Positions 48,002 to 59,128 of a DNA stretch of 64,000 bases are shown piece by piece. This stretch comes from Nannobrachium achirus (lineage: Eukaryota > Chordata > Actinopteri > Myctophiformes > Myctophidae). The stretch spans positions 29,062,706-29,126,705 of the forward strand of contig OY997658.1 of the NCBI GenBank assembly GCA_963921795.1, written 5' to 3'. Positions within the stretch are counted from its first letter, which is position 1; every line of letters starts with the position of its first letter. The position numbers and the translations under genes were made by a program. Below the pieces are notes generated by a model, which was given only the letters and a program-made list of their open reading frames with translations, ran no database searches and had not been told where the DNA came from.

Positions 48002-48550
48002 CAGGGGCGTCACAAGGGGGAAAGGTGGGGCTGAGTTACTAGGGCCCAATGTGGAGGAGCCTTCATTATTTTATACTTTAGTTACTGAAAAATAGCAGAT
48101 CTACGAGCTTGTAGATCTGCTATTTTTTTTAAAGTCGTGAAAATGTGTGCAAATCTTTGAATATATGTATTTTTCAAGCAAACATTTGTAACTCTAAGCT
48201 TTGCTTGAGTTACAAGCAGGGGTCCCTGGCATTAAATATGTTGAGGTCCGTGGCCAAATTCATATCATTTTGGGGGTCCTTCACATGAAATAGTTTAAGC
48301 ACCACTGACATAGAAACATAGGTTTTTCCATAAACCTCAGAAGGATTTGAAATATTATCTCATTTTCACGATTTTTCAAAACTGTGAGTTTGTGGATCTG
48401 CTATTTTTCAATAGTTGAAGCACAAAATAATGGGTAATAATGCGTTCCCAGTCTAAATGGGTTAAACCCTGTCCCCCTATGAAGAACATTCGTGGGGGGC
48501 CCACAGTGAATCCTTGTACCCAGGGCACAGAATTTGGTGCGACACCCCTG
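48002..48550 (+). mobile_element. hAT group 2 element
   Basis: The ends are CAGGGGCGTCAC and GTGCGACACCCCTG. It carries two hairpin remnants (48085-48127 and 48375-48413). The flanks do not give a clear 8-bp match. A full relative is at 58158-58708. Confidence 0.82.
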
Positions 48551-48767
48551 TGGCTCCTCTCTTCTCTTCTCTCCCAGGACTGTGTTTGTGATGGCAGGAT
48601 GGGATGGGGATGGCTGCTTCTCATTTAATCATGTTTTGATGTGAGATGAAGTTTGGAGAGCGGCTGCGGGGCCTCCTCTGGACGTTTCCAACACATGATG
48701 GGGTGTAGAAGTTATAGTTGCCTGAGGACGAGTGATGGACAATTTGTTATTGTACTGTAACTCTCAT
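48551..48767. other. No feature seen
   Basis: Nothing recognised. Confidence 0.5.
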
Positions 48768-49227
48768 CAGTGGTGGAAAGTAACCGAGTACATGTACTCA
48801 AGTACTGTTCTCAAGTACAATTTAGAGGTTTTTACTCCACTACATTTCAGAGGTAAATATTGTACTTTTTAGTACAACTGTTAGAACTAATTTAGTCACT
48901 GGTTACTTTGCAGATTTAGATTATTATCACCAAAATAATGTCATACCATGACTATTTAAAAATAGACAATCTTCCCCCTTGGGATAATAAAGGTATCTAT
49001 CTATAAGCTCACGTGTGCCATTGCGACACATTCTAAGCTATTTTGCAAAAGTTTGAGTACTTTTACTTTGGTTCTGTTGTATATTTTGATGGCAATACTT
49101 GTGCACTTCAAGTACAATTTCAAATACAGGACATTTCCTTGTACAGAGTATTGCTGTTGCAAAAGTAAATTGCTACTTTAACTTACGTACTTACTATACG
49201 AAAGAAAATCTGAGTATACCACCACTG
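48768..49227. mobile_element. hAT MITE, CAGTGGTGGAA group
   Basis: The ends are CAGTGGTGGAAAGTAACC and GTATACCACCACTG. The flanks ACTCTCAT and ACTCCCAC match at 6 of 8. A hairpin remnant (48960-49042) is broken by a LINE tail. Confidence 0.85.
48972..49001 (+). mobile_element. Tiny LINE 3' tail inserted in a hairpin arm
   Basis: CCCCCTTGGGATAATAAAGG then TATCTATCTAT is a typical end of a fish LINE with an ATCT tail. It separates GACAATCT from ATAAGCTCAC, which are neighbours in other cassettes. Confidence 0.6.
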
Positions 49228-50458
49228 ACTCCCACATGCTGGAATGCAAAGTGACATGGGGGTCCACAGGGTTATGATCTGGGTCTAGTTGATGACGGCA
49301 AACTGTTGTGGTTTTAAGCTCGGTATTTTCCCATTTCCCATTTTCATTCATATTAACCTCTGAAGTGTAGTCTCCAGTGCCTTGAAAAGGGTAAAGGAAA
49401 GTCTAGTCTGCGGGCTTAGTGTTCAACCAAAACATCAATATACAGCTACTGGATTCAATATAGAGATGAATTAGAGCAGAATGGAGTCAAGCAGAGGGAA
49501 TGGGAAGAGAATGTAGGGCACATTGTCAAAATGACATCAACCCCTGCTGCTACAGGATAGATTGGCAATTTGGCAGTGCAATGAAATATGACAACTACTG
49601 TATGACAGCGCAGTGTGTTCCCCACAATGTAGAGGGTGCAAAGAGAATGTTATATTTATCCTCAGTCACACTGGAGGAAAAAAAGATGAACATGTGTGTG
49701 AGGGAGGGGAGAGAGAGAGAGAGGGAGGTAGAGAGAGATGCCAGAGGAATTGGGAGATGAGTTTTTCATTTAAACTTTGAGCATGTCGTGTATGCTTGTA
49801 CACTGAGCCTACATCATACTGCATAAAGGATGTGTTTATGAATCTGGGGTCCGAGAAGAGAGACCCCCTTGGGGTGGCGCCAGAGATCAAAAAAAATAAT
49901 GGGAACCAGAATACTGCTGTATACTAAACAGGCAGACTAACAACTTCAGTAAAATAATCATGTGCCGTTTCAAAGATTGGGTCCTCCTGGCCTCATGGTT
50001 CATATTGAACTCAAGTTACCAATGTGAAGCCAGTTTAGAATTATTGTAGGCCTACTTTCTGTATTGTTACTCACACAGATGCTTATCTTTTTCCTCGGCG
50101 CAGGTCAGGTTAGGCCACACATCCCTTCAATAAGAACTGAGCATGAATCCTTCACAGACAGATAAAAACACACATGGATGTTAAGCTCGTCTCCTTAAAT
50201 GGCTCTGTCTTTTGAGAATTCCCTCCTGACGTTACCTTTAACAACCTTTGTCTCGTCCTCCGTGTTGTCTTTCCGAAGACGAATGTTCCTCTGTGAACCC
50301 GCCATTCTGCTTCACCAGTGGAAACGGTATTTCAGGGCTGTTTTATGGGCATCTCTGTTGTTTTAGTTGGATCTCATGTGGAGAGATGAAACAAAGTTCA
50401 GGGCCTGTACTTCCAAAGACTGGATAAAACAGTAGTAATGCCTGTCTGATTTATACAT
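49228..50458. other. No gene recognised
   Basis: A GA-rich patch at 49700-49740 is the only simple repeat. No exon recognised. Confidence 0.5.
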
Positions 50459-50531
50459 GGAAAATAGCCGATCTACAAGCTCAGAACTTTCCAAAGCATG
50501 ACGCATTGTGAGCTTGCAGATCAGCTGTTTC
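50459..50531. repeat. Hairpin cassette
   Basis: GAAAATAGCCGATCTACAAG and CTTGCAGATCAGCTGTTTC with an enlarged loop. No transposon ends nearby. Confidence 0.8.
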
Positions 50532-50779
50532 ATGGTTCATGATCAGGTCAGGACCTGTGCCACTTGTGATGTAATTTATCTGCTTCTCTCCATGCTAACC
50601 CAAAAAGAATAACGTTCTATGATAAACCGTACCAAATTGACTATTTATCAATGCTCAGGACCATTTTGAATTCAAATTTCTGATTTACAGTTGACACATT
50701 GTGCATGAGTGTCACGCACCGAGAATAGCAGAGCACAATGTGTTGTGCTGAGGCGTGTTGAACGGTAAATGGGGTATTT

Positions 50780-50964
50780 ATGTACCCCATCGATGGCGGA
50801 GGAAACCATGCAAAGAACCAACCTCATCAGGAGCAGGTATGGGTTCAGTTTCTTGCTCAAGGATACATCAATAATAACCCAGGGGGAGTCAGGGATTGAA
50901 CGGGGAACCTTACGATTCCCAAGGGCCAGGGGCCCCTTTTCCTCCTGAGCCAGACTGGCACTAC
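50780..50964 (-). mobile_element. tRNA-like SINE/LINE-end relic
   Basis: On the minus strand TCTGGCTCAGGAGG resembles an A box and CCGTTCAATCCC a B box. TTTCTTGCTCAAGGATACATC lies beyond. The layout fits a tRNA-derived SINE with a LINE-like 3' part, truncated. Confidence 0.5.
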
Positions 50965-50993
50965 TATGTGAGATTGTAGATTGGCTATTTTTG
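50965..50993. repeat. Right hairpin arm alone
   Basis: ATGTGAGATTGTAGATTGGC followed by TATTTTTG. Confidence 0.6.
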
Positions 50994-52130
50994 TTGCGTG
51001 TCACATACGCACAGCCATGTATAAATCAAGCTAAACATAATCAGACAGTCTATCCTAAAATCCCATCCAGATGTTTCTTCTTTGAGAAACTAATTTAAAA
51101 AGTTATTAGCATTTGTTAGCAATTTGTATCCAAATCACATTGGTCTGGAATCCATGAATGAAAGAAAGAAATGGTAACGATGTAGTAAACAATTTGGGTA
51201 AAATTGAAATTAAAGTGCAGCATGAAATGCATTGAGTGTTTATTTACATTTTTGTCCGATTTTGGCTCAACCAAAATGTCTGTTTCTGATAAATCAAAAT
51301 CAATAATAAGGAAATAAAACACAACCGGAGGTGCAAGCTGTTACCGCAATAACACCTCTTGTTCTAGTGCAGCTTGTGATTAAATAATAGTGTGTTCCCT
51401 TGGAAGTCCAGGTTATTTTTTTTCCATTCCCTGAAAAGTATCCGTTTCGAAACAACACAATGTTTCCGCCCGAGCCCGAACATGAGACGATATATTTTAA
51501 TGAATGCATCAACGTGCCTGGCATTTTTCTTTCGGACGTGGCAGTGAATCCCAGATTCAGATGTTCATGATCAAAGGGCCAGTCAGTCAGCCTGCCTGCC
51601 AGGCAGGTACTTGCTGCGTGGGGGTTTATGGGGTCGGGCAGGCAGGCAAAGCACTCTCACCTCCGTTACAACTTCCCTTTGGCAGGGAGGAAGAGAGAGC
51701 TCTGAAGGGTCCGAATCTGGAAAGCTTTACAGGCAGCATGTGTGTGTGACTGACTGTGTTGTAACTGTGAGTGTGCGCGCAGTTTACACGTACATAAGGT
51801 GAGGGGAGGTCGAACGGAACACTAGACCGTCGATTGAGTTACCTGCTCAACGAGCGCCATAAATCACAGCCTCGTTCAATTTGTTCCGGAGACAACTTGA
51901 GAGAGAACATTCGGCTGTCTCAGAGAAGGACAAAAAGTGAATATTTGTAAGCGGTCAGAGAGAAATAACCTGTTTTCCAAAGACTCAGCGCCTGTTACTA
52001 ATATAAATGTTGCATGCCAGCTGCTGCAAAGCCCTCAATATAAAAAAAGGTGCACAAAACCTTATGTTATCATCGCTGTCGGGTGATGATACGGAAAGAG
52101 TGCTACTTTTCAGGAAATGGAAAAAATAAC
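50994..52130. other. No gene; family B-like scraps
   Basis: At 51350-51500, TTAAATAATAGTGTGTTCCC-like text and CGAAACAACACAATG resemble the surroundings of family B copies (40880-40990). Nothing else recognised. Confidence 0.4.
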
Positions 52131-52352
52131 ATATTGTCGTTGTCGTGTGGAAACCTTGTATGTCCAAAACCGTTCGTTTTTATAATTTAACATTTTTTAC
52201 TAAACTAAAAACAGACGATCTACAAGCATAGATCTGCTGTTTTCACTACTTTTGTGTGACGGCCTTGTCTGACGAAGCAGGGCTTACTTAGCAAAAAAAA
52301 ACATACAAATCTGAAACTTGGAGATACGAGGTTTCTGCCCGACAGAACGATA
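52131..52352 (+). mobile_element. Family B hairpin MITE, short stem
   Basis: The left end is TTGTCGTGTGGAAACCTTG, the right GGTTTCTGCCCGACAG, with ATATTG/CGATAT tips. The hairpin is reduced to GATCTACAAGCATAGATC. Confidence 0.8.
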
Positions 52353-52428
52353 TGTTCCAATAGATCCAATGGAGTAGGTATTAGTCACAAGCTCTTGTTT
52401 ATAGTTTTCATATACAATCCACACACAT

Positions 52429-52608
52429 TTAACCACTTCCATTTTCAAAGAAATTCTAAAATAGCTGATCTACAAGCCGTCATGTCACCCATCATTCCCC
52501 TCTTTCCTGTCTCACCATTGAGTACTACCGTAAGTTACCACTTAAACTGCTTGTGAGCTTGCAGATCGACTATTTTAGCCCCAGAGTAGGTATGCTAGGG
52601 TTTAGGTA
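52429..52608. repeat. Cassette with enlarged loop
   Basis: TTAACCACTTCC, AAAATAGCTGATCTACAAGC, then about 80 unrelated bases, then CTTGTGAGCTTGCAGATCG and CTATTTTAGCC, ending GCTAGGGTTTAGG. It looks like an insertion or exchange in the loop. Confidence 0.65.
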
Positions 52609-53404
52609 TGCATTTTAAGAAACCCTTCTTGATTCTGGATTCTACTCGTCTCATTGGCTCAGCTTGAAATGCTGTCACTACACAACAGCAGCCATTAATA
52701 ACGAGACTTATTTCCTGGCACCATAGCCAACAAACAAGGCCTTTAGTCCCAGCGTTTGATCTTGCTTGTAAAAAGTGTCCGATAATCGGTGGTGAAATTC
52801 TCACACATTGAATCGATGTGCCTTAGTGCTTGGCTGTGGAACACAGGGGTGGGAAGTGGAATAAAATTGCATTTCTATTGTAATCCCAAAGGCATCCCAG
52901 CGCTAAATATTCCCAAATGTCAAAGTTAAAAGGTACTTAAAATGATGTCCCAAAGAACAGCTCTCAGCGACCTAAATTCATGCCCAAATCCGAATGGCGG
53001 GGTGGCTTTAGTTTGGATTAAACCAGGGGTCAAACCAAAGGCGTCCAAGTCAAAGCATTTTCATCCTTTAAAAAAGGTTTGAAGACAGAAATATATAACA
53101 GTGCTTTGTACAAGTACCAAAGCAAATGATTTGCCTCACACTTGAAGCTTATATTTGACAATTCAATGTTTGAGTTCTGACTATACAAACTGCAAACAGA
53201 CATTAATAGAAGCTCTGCACAGAGGCTCTTTAAGAAATATCCTCTGTGCTCTGCCGATAGGTCAACGCCAGCCGTTGCATTTGACAGCAAGTGTGGTGGG
53301 AAGAGGTCCTGTGCCGAACTTACTGTTGTTGCGTTGTCATAGGGGGAAATTCAGGGAAACATCTGTGTGTCTGCTTGGGTAAAAACGGACCTTTATGACC
53401 ATAT
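52609..53404. other. No feature seen
   Basis: Nothing recognised. Confidence 0.5.
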
Positions 53405-53846
53405 CTTTAAACCAGGGCTCTACGACGTTTTCAGGCCAAGGACCCCTTAGTTGAGAGAGAGATGAAGCAGGGACCCCCACAACGTTTCATCGTTAGACAG
53501 CACAATCACCAGTGTGTTTTGGATTCATGTCAATTTGTGTTTTCAGATATTTAACCACTTGAACCGTCAATACTTAATAAACTTGACCTTTCACTCTGTA
53601 CTTAGTCTGCTCTTTTTCCCCTCTACACCAAAGCTCTTTGCCGAAAATAGCCGATCCTGTGAGCTTGTAGATCTGCTATTTTTGGCTAATGTTCTCAGAA
53701 TATGAATGCTAGGGTTCAAGTGGTTAATATAAAAAAAGGAGAAAAAACGTTTCTTCTATCACACAAAGATTTGGGGGACCCCCTGAAGTAACTCTGAGGA
53801 CCCCCTAGGGGTCCCGGACCCCCTGTTGAAGACCCTTGCTTTAAAC
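53405..53846 (+). mobile_element. hAT group 1 element, copy G, exact TSD
   Basis: The element is 53413-53838, ends CAGGGCTCTACGACG and GTTGAAGACCCTTG. CTTTAAAC is duplicated exactly (53405-53412, 53839-53846). The TTAA-bounded cassette is 53551-53727, with the left hairpin arm almost gone. Confidence 0.92.
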
Positions 53847-54491
53847 TGAGAGAAAGGGACCCAACTAACACTCAGGATTTTGCTTTGCTACGGTACATTA
53901 CTAAAGTTAAGACCTGCTTCTTGTTCCTGGATACTAGTCACCATTACAACCCATTGAGCATTGAGTTGTTGGAGGGTCAAAGGCACAGCTCCCTGACAGC
54001 CAACATAATAAACTCTGTATAACTCAGGAAATGTCATGCAGTACATGACTGAAGTGTTACTGTATGAGAAGACGTGAGCCAGGAACAGCACCAATGAGGA
54101 GATACAGCATGTTGGCTTTTAGGTGGATTACAACACATAAAAAAAAGTTAAAAAAATGAATAATTATTTTGGATGCTACGGCAATTGGCTGTACAAACAG
54201 CTCCCCCAGTGAGGAACAGCGCGGATGGAACGCAGACTTCGCAAGGGTAGGGGGTTCCCTTCCCATATTCCCAAGGACTACGACTCTAAATTAACTTATT
54301 GCACTGCTGCGTACACAACTCTTCAGCGAGTGCGCGTGTTTGTGTGCGTGTGAATGAGAATAGGCTGTGTGTGGAGGTATTTGTAAGCATTCCAGCATGT
54401 CTTGTTTAATGATCTAGGAGCGTTCTAGTGCTCCCCTCTTTAAAATGGATGAGAATATTCACGCTTAAGTTGGGACCGTGGTCCGAGAGGA

Positions 54492-54492
<1 letters not shown>
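53847..54492. other. No feature seen
   Basis: Nothing recognised. Confidence 0.5.

Positions 54493-54552
<60 letters not shown>
54493..54552. repeat. (GT)n microsatellite
   Basis: Pure GT run. Confidence 0.97.
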
Positions 54553-54553
<1 letters not shown>

Positions 54554-55238
54554 ACAGGGAAATACTACTTTGTGGGGACCTCATGTCCCCACAAAGATAG
54601 TACAATCAGAGGAAAAAACCAAGTGGGGACAAATTAATAGGTCCCCACAAGCTGTTTAGGGGTTAGGTTAAAGGACAACTTTATTTTTTTACAACAAGGG
54701 TTCATATTTTAGATTGTAATTAAAGAATATAAAAGATGAGTGTTAAAATTATTTCATTTACTTCTTTCTATTGTTTTAGAGATTCTTATTTCAGTGGTTG
54801 GGGGCATGCGTACAAGTGGCTAAATATGTCATTTTACACAGAATAAGCCCATTCCCAAGATACAACGCAACCTTTCATGGTTAGACGTGACTAATGGGGG
54901 CTAGAAGTGTTACTGTAAATAGCAATAAAGAAACTGCTGGCATATTGTGTCTAAAAAGACATATTTAGCCACTTGTACGCATGCCCCCATGCGTACGCAT
55001 GCCCCACATTTTAGCACAGTAAACGCGATAAAACAATAGAACGAAGCAAATGAAAACATTTTAACTCCCGCTTTTTCTTTTCTCTAATTACAATCTAAAA
55101 TATGAACCCTTGTTGTAAAAAAACAAAATTGTCCTTTAAGGGTTAGGGTTAGGGTTAGGGTTAGGTTTAAAAATGAATGGAATGTCCCCACAAAGATAGT
55201 AGACTATGTGTAATGTCCCCACAAAGTAGCAATTGCAA

Positions 55239-55241
<3 letters not shown>
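54553..55241. repeat. GTCCCCACAAAG / TTAGGG-like repeat unit between GT arrays
   Basis: TTTGTGGGGACCTCATGTCC at left, AATGTCCCCACAAAGATAG twice at right, and TTAGGG units at 55143-55166. The TTAA element 54672-55135 has split the GGTTAGG run. Interstitial TTAGGG here belongs to the repeat and is not a telomere. Confidence 0.75.
54668..55139. mobile_element. TTAA-flanked palindromic MITE, copy 2
   Basis: The 464-bp element 54672-55135 has ends AGGACAACTTTATTTTTTT and AAAACAAAATTGTCCT with TTAA on both sides. It is very close to 39620-40066 and differs by scattered substitutions and an insertion near 54870. Confidence 0.92.
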
Positions 55242-55315
<74 letters not shown>

Positions 55316-55328
55316 TGCGTGCGTGTGT
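55242..55328. repeat. Compound GT / GCGT microsatellite
   Basis: (GT)n to about 55297, six or seven GCGT units, then GT. Confidence 0.96.
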
Positions 55329-55629
55329 GTACACTACAGTAACTCTCAGTTATTAATGTTAGTGTCTCCTTTGCTGATTAATGGAGACAGAGGAGGTCAC
55401 TCAGTCAGAATGGTCTGCTATATGTACTGTAGGACTGTTTAAGCTCTGTGGTGTTTGTTATTTTCACTAATGAAGCATGAATCTCTTTTCTATTTATGTC
55501 TCACGTCTGTCTAACTCTCTGCCTCTCTCTCACTTCCTCTCTCTCTGCCTAAAACTCACTGACTATCAAGACATGTTCTTTCAGTCAGTAATTACTGAGG
55601 CAAACGGTATCTGCGAGGCTTATTTCTAA
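55329..55629. other. No feature seen
   Basis: Pyrimidine-rich at 55500-55550, otherwise nothing. Confidence 0.5.
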
Positions 55630-56450
55630 GGTAGTTGTTCAATACAAGATATCATGGGAGAAGTACATGAACCACAGACACCCTAGCCTCCTGTGACGTA
55701 CTGTAACAGGTAGACATTCGGCAAAAATTGCTGATCGATAAGTTCAGTGGTTAACAGTTTTACTGCCAGATGTTGTTATTTATTTATTAGGTTTTGTGCC
55801 AGCAAAAGCACCTTACCTTTGCGATGTTATAGACAAAGATGTATTCATTTTTTTTCATCATTATTATTTTCTTTTCTCCTTAAATAGGTGTACCGTGGCT
55901 ATACGAGCAGTAGAGGGCAGCCTCATGCAAGAATTAATGTGAAAATGTCCGCGGTAGGCTGCTGTCCGTCAAGGCAGCTCAATCGCTACAGACCAATAGA
56001 TCCAGAGAAAATAACAAGGAAGAGCGTTGTTACTCCATTGATGCTAACGTCCAGTGGGTTTTTGAGAGCACTTTTACGGGAGCTGTCTCTACGGTACACA
56101 CCCACGCGACCCCTCATCAGTTTACAGACATCAAACCAAGGTACAAAAGAACGAGCCAAAGAACGTACAATTGGCATCGCGCCGCCGGGAAAAATGGGGC
56201 GAACGGGAACGTCCAAAGCGGTTATAGAGTTAAGGTCGAAGGTCAAGTTGTTATCTCTCGAAAACAAGGATCAGACCAGACAAGACACACAATCTCAGGA
56301 CCAGGCTGTACCCAAAACAATAAATACCAGGCTGTGCCATGGGCATCTTGACCTTATAATATTCAGATGGTCAGAACATAATAAAGTCATACAGTAGGTG
56401 AACGACATATTTACAATATAAGGTGTAATTCTACCATAATTCCTCTAGAT
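55630..56450. mobile_element. LTR-like relic
   Basis: GGCTGTACCCAAAACAATA at 56304 and AATTCTACCATAATTCCTC at 56430 recur at 57793 and 57908. The start (ATCATGGGAGAAGTACATG, 55652) resembles 57684. A 170-codon plus frame (55888-56397) crosses it but matches no protein I know. A worn cassette start (CAAAAATTGCTGATCG) is at 55723. Confidence 0.4.
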
Positions 56451-56500
56451 TGTCTCTCTCTCTCTTGGTCTCACTGGCTTTGTCTCTTCTCTCTTTTTCC

Positions 56501-56544
<44 letters not shown>
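56501..56544. repeat. (TC)n microsatellite
   Basis: Pure TC run. Confidence 0.97.
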
Positions 56545-56548
<4 letters not shown>

Positions 56549-57026
56549 GTCATGTCTCTATCTCTCCCCCCTCCTCCTCTTCTCTCATTCTCATTACTCT
56601 GGGCCAAGTACAACAGAGTGTGTAGTCTCTATTAGCAGATTAGCAGAATCAAAATGTTATTGGCGAGAGACTCATTCAAACACTATGCTGCGGCGTGGTG
56701 TTTGTCTGGACGGTTGCACCCAGGGGAGTTGTCCCTGTACCGTTCCCTAAACAATCTCTTAAATAAACTCTTAAACTATGACTCCTTAAAAGGCTCTGGT
56801 CTTTGTCCTTTGGCATCCGTGCCAAAAGTCTCTCTGAGACGAGAGCACCGGTTGAAGGAATTTATTGGAAGCTATAGTCACCGCTGATGAGGAGCGCCCT
56901 CGCCTTCTGCATGGAGTTTGGAGGTTAGAGTCAATGAGCAGGGTCATTGTCCTCCCTAGAGGTGACCCAGACTATGTTCCGACTCATGTTTGACATACAT
57001 TTTGCCACATGAGCCGACATTTATAG
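56545..57026. other. No feature seen
   Basis: Nothing recognised. Confidence 0.5.
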
Positions 57027-57494
57027 CAGGGGTCTTCAACGTTTTCAGGCCAAGGACCCCTTAGCTGAGAGGGAGATAAAGCAGGGACCCCCCATTACAT
57101 TGTTTTGCAGATTTCTATTGCCTTGTTTGACAGCACTGTCATCAGTCTTGTTGGATTTGTGTTAATGTGTTTTTTCAGACATTTAACCACTTACAGTAAA
57201 GTAAATCGTTGATAGTACATTTGATCTTTCACTCTGTACTTGGTATGCTCTTTTTTTTTACCTCAACAACAAACCTACTTGCCAAAAATATCCGATCTAC
57301 AAGCTCTCAACGCCTCACACTGCGAGGCGTTGAGAGCTTGTAGATCGGCTATTTTTGGTTAAAGTTCTCCTCAGAATAGGGATTTTGAGGGTTCAAGTTG
57401 TTCATTTAAAATAAGTATCCTATCACACAAAGATTTGGAGGCCCCCCTGTAGTAACTCTGAGGACGCCCTAAGGGTCCCGGACCCCCTGTTGAA
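57027..57494 (+). mobile_element. hAT group 1 element, copy H, right end clipped
   Basis: The left end is CAGGGGTCTTCAACG. The right stops at CCCCCTGTTGAA, 8 bases short of the usual terminus. The hairpin 57287-57356 is nearly perfect with arms AAGCTCTCAACG/CGTTGAGAGCTT. Confidence 0.88.
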
Positions 57495-57601
57495 TATTGT
57501 GTGTATATTTTCTGAATGAGCACTATCCACCTATTCAACTGATTAGATATTCAGACGAATCATAGACAGACACTTAATCTGTCTTGCACAGTGGTGTTCA
57601 C

Positions 57602-57930
57602 TGTTGTGGAATTCCATATCAATCAGTTGAGGCAAATGAAGTCAGAGACCATTTACATTAAGATAGAAGTTTAATACATGAGTTCATGGGATAAGTACAG
57701 TACATAAACATTCAGGGTTGTGGTACAGTAGTTTTCAGGGAAGCAGGGAGAGGCCTAGTTATATAAAAGATAAGAGTGGAACTTGCTTGAGGCTGTACCC
57801 AAAACAATGGATAGCAGGCCTGTGCCATGTCATCTTGATAAGGCAAATTATGAACAACATAAGGCAAAGGTGAAGGTGAAGGCAATTATAACAACAATAC
57901 AAGTTATAATTCTACCCTAATTCTTCCTCA
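57602..57930 (-). mobile_element. Possible solo LTR
   Basis: It starts TGTTGTGGAATTCC and ends CCTAATTCTTCCTCA (TG...CA ends), with partial similarity to 55630-56450. The flanks TTCAC and CCACC do not match as a 5-bp duplication. Strand is a guess from an ATTAAA-like signal. Confidence 0.4.
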
Positions 57931-58149
57931 CCACCCCACCATTGTCATTGTTTGTCAGAGACACTTTGGGTCCGAGGGGAAAGACCAGTCATTAAGTGTC
58001 TAGCAGTCCTAGCGGCGCCATGGAAATGGGCCACACTGGATGTCAACGCGCGGACTGCAAGTGGATTGGCCGCGCTCCCGCTCCCCTCTCTCCAAACTTT
58101 AGGGAGCGACTCACAACAGAGCGTGGCCAAAGCCAACGCAGATGTTAGC
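57931..58149. other. No feature seen
   Basis: Nothing recognised. Confidence 0.5.
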
Positions 58150-58716
58150 GCTCAGATCAGGGGTGTCACAGGGGGGGGGGGGGGAGTGGGACTGAGTTAT
58201 TAGGGCCCAAGGTGAAGGGGCCTTCATTATTTTGTACTTTATTGAAAAATAGCACTCACAAGCTCACAGCGTGGCACCGAGTGCCGCGCTGCGAGCTTGT
58301 AGATCTGCTATTTTTTTAAAGTCGTGAAAATGCGTGCAAATCTTTCAATATATGTATTTTTTAAGTGAACATTTGTAACTCAAATTTTGCTTCTGGGGGT
58401 CCCTGGAACTAAATATTTTGGGATGGGGGTCCGTGGCCAAATACATATCATTTTGGGGGTCCTTCACATGAAAAAGTTTGAGCACCACTGTCACAGAAAC
58501 ATAGGTTTTTCAAAAAACCTTAGAAGGATTTGAAATATTCAAAGACTTGCACACATTTTCACGACTTTTCAAAAATAGCAGATCTACAAGCTCGCTGTGA
58601 GCTTGTAGAGCTGCTATTTTTCAATAGTTAAAGCACAAAATAATGTGTTCATGGGGGCCCGCAGTGAATCCCTGTACACAGGGCCCAGAATTTCATGCGA
58701 GACCCCTGGCTCAGAG
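58150..58716 (+). mobile_element. hAT group 2 element, full length
   Basis: The element is 58158-58708, ends CAGGGGTGTCAC and GCGAGACCCCTG. The flanks GCTCAGAT and GCTCAGAG match at 7 of 8. Two hairpins lie inside: 58245-58313 (CAGCGTGGCAC / GTGCCGCGCTG arms) and 58567-58625. Confidence 0.9.
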
Positions 58717-59036
58717 TCTGGCGAGAGCCACATGACTCAGTGTCCTGCGGGGAATAGCCCGGAGAAAGCTTGCGCGCTACAGTAGGATCTCCAATGTGAT
58801 GAATGCGGACAAACTCAAACACCCCTCCCACACACACACACACGCATGCATTGCACACTTGCTTTGCACTCCAAGCCAGGAAAAGAAGGATTTTATTTTT
58901 CTTATTTATTTCCAATAAGGGATCGCTTATTCGTATCATGACTCCAAGTACTGCTAAGCATGAAGTTGGAGAGCTTGAGCAGTGATCTGTTTGCAGATGT
59001 TGTCCTTTTGAGTTCCCCTGAAAAACATCTGGCTCT
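58717..59036. other. No feature seen
   Basis: A short (CA)n near 58830. No exon recognised. Confidence 0.5.
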
Positions 59037-59054
59037 TCTCTCTCTCTCTCTCTC

Positions 59055-59128
<74 letters not shown>
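59037..59128. repeat. (TC)n microsatellite
   Basis: TC run with one AC break near 59056. Confidence 0.97.

Noticed and set aside
55140..55168. Telomere repeat (TTAGGG)4
   Set aside because: It is short and part of a dispersed GTCCCCAC-type fish repeat, not a chromosome end or clear fusion point.
55888..56397. 170-codon plus-strand open frame
   Set aside because: Longest non-repeat frame, but it has no recognisable domain, no splice context, and lies in an LTR-like relic. A minus-strand frame also spans it. Kept as part of the relic.
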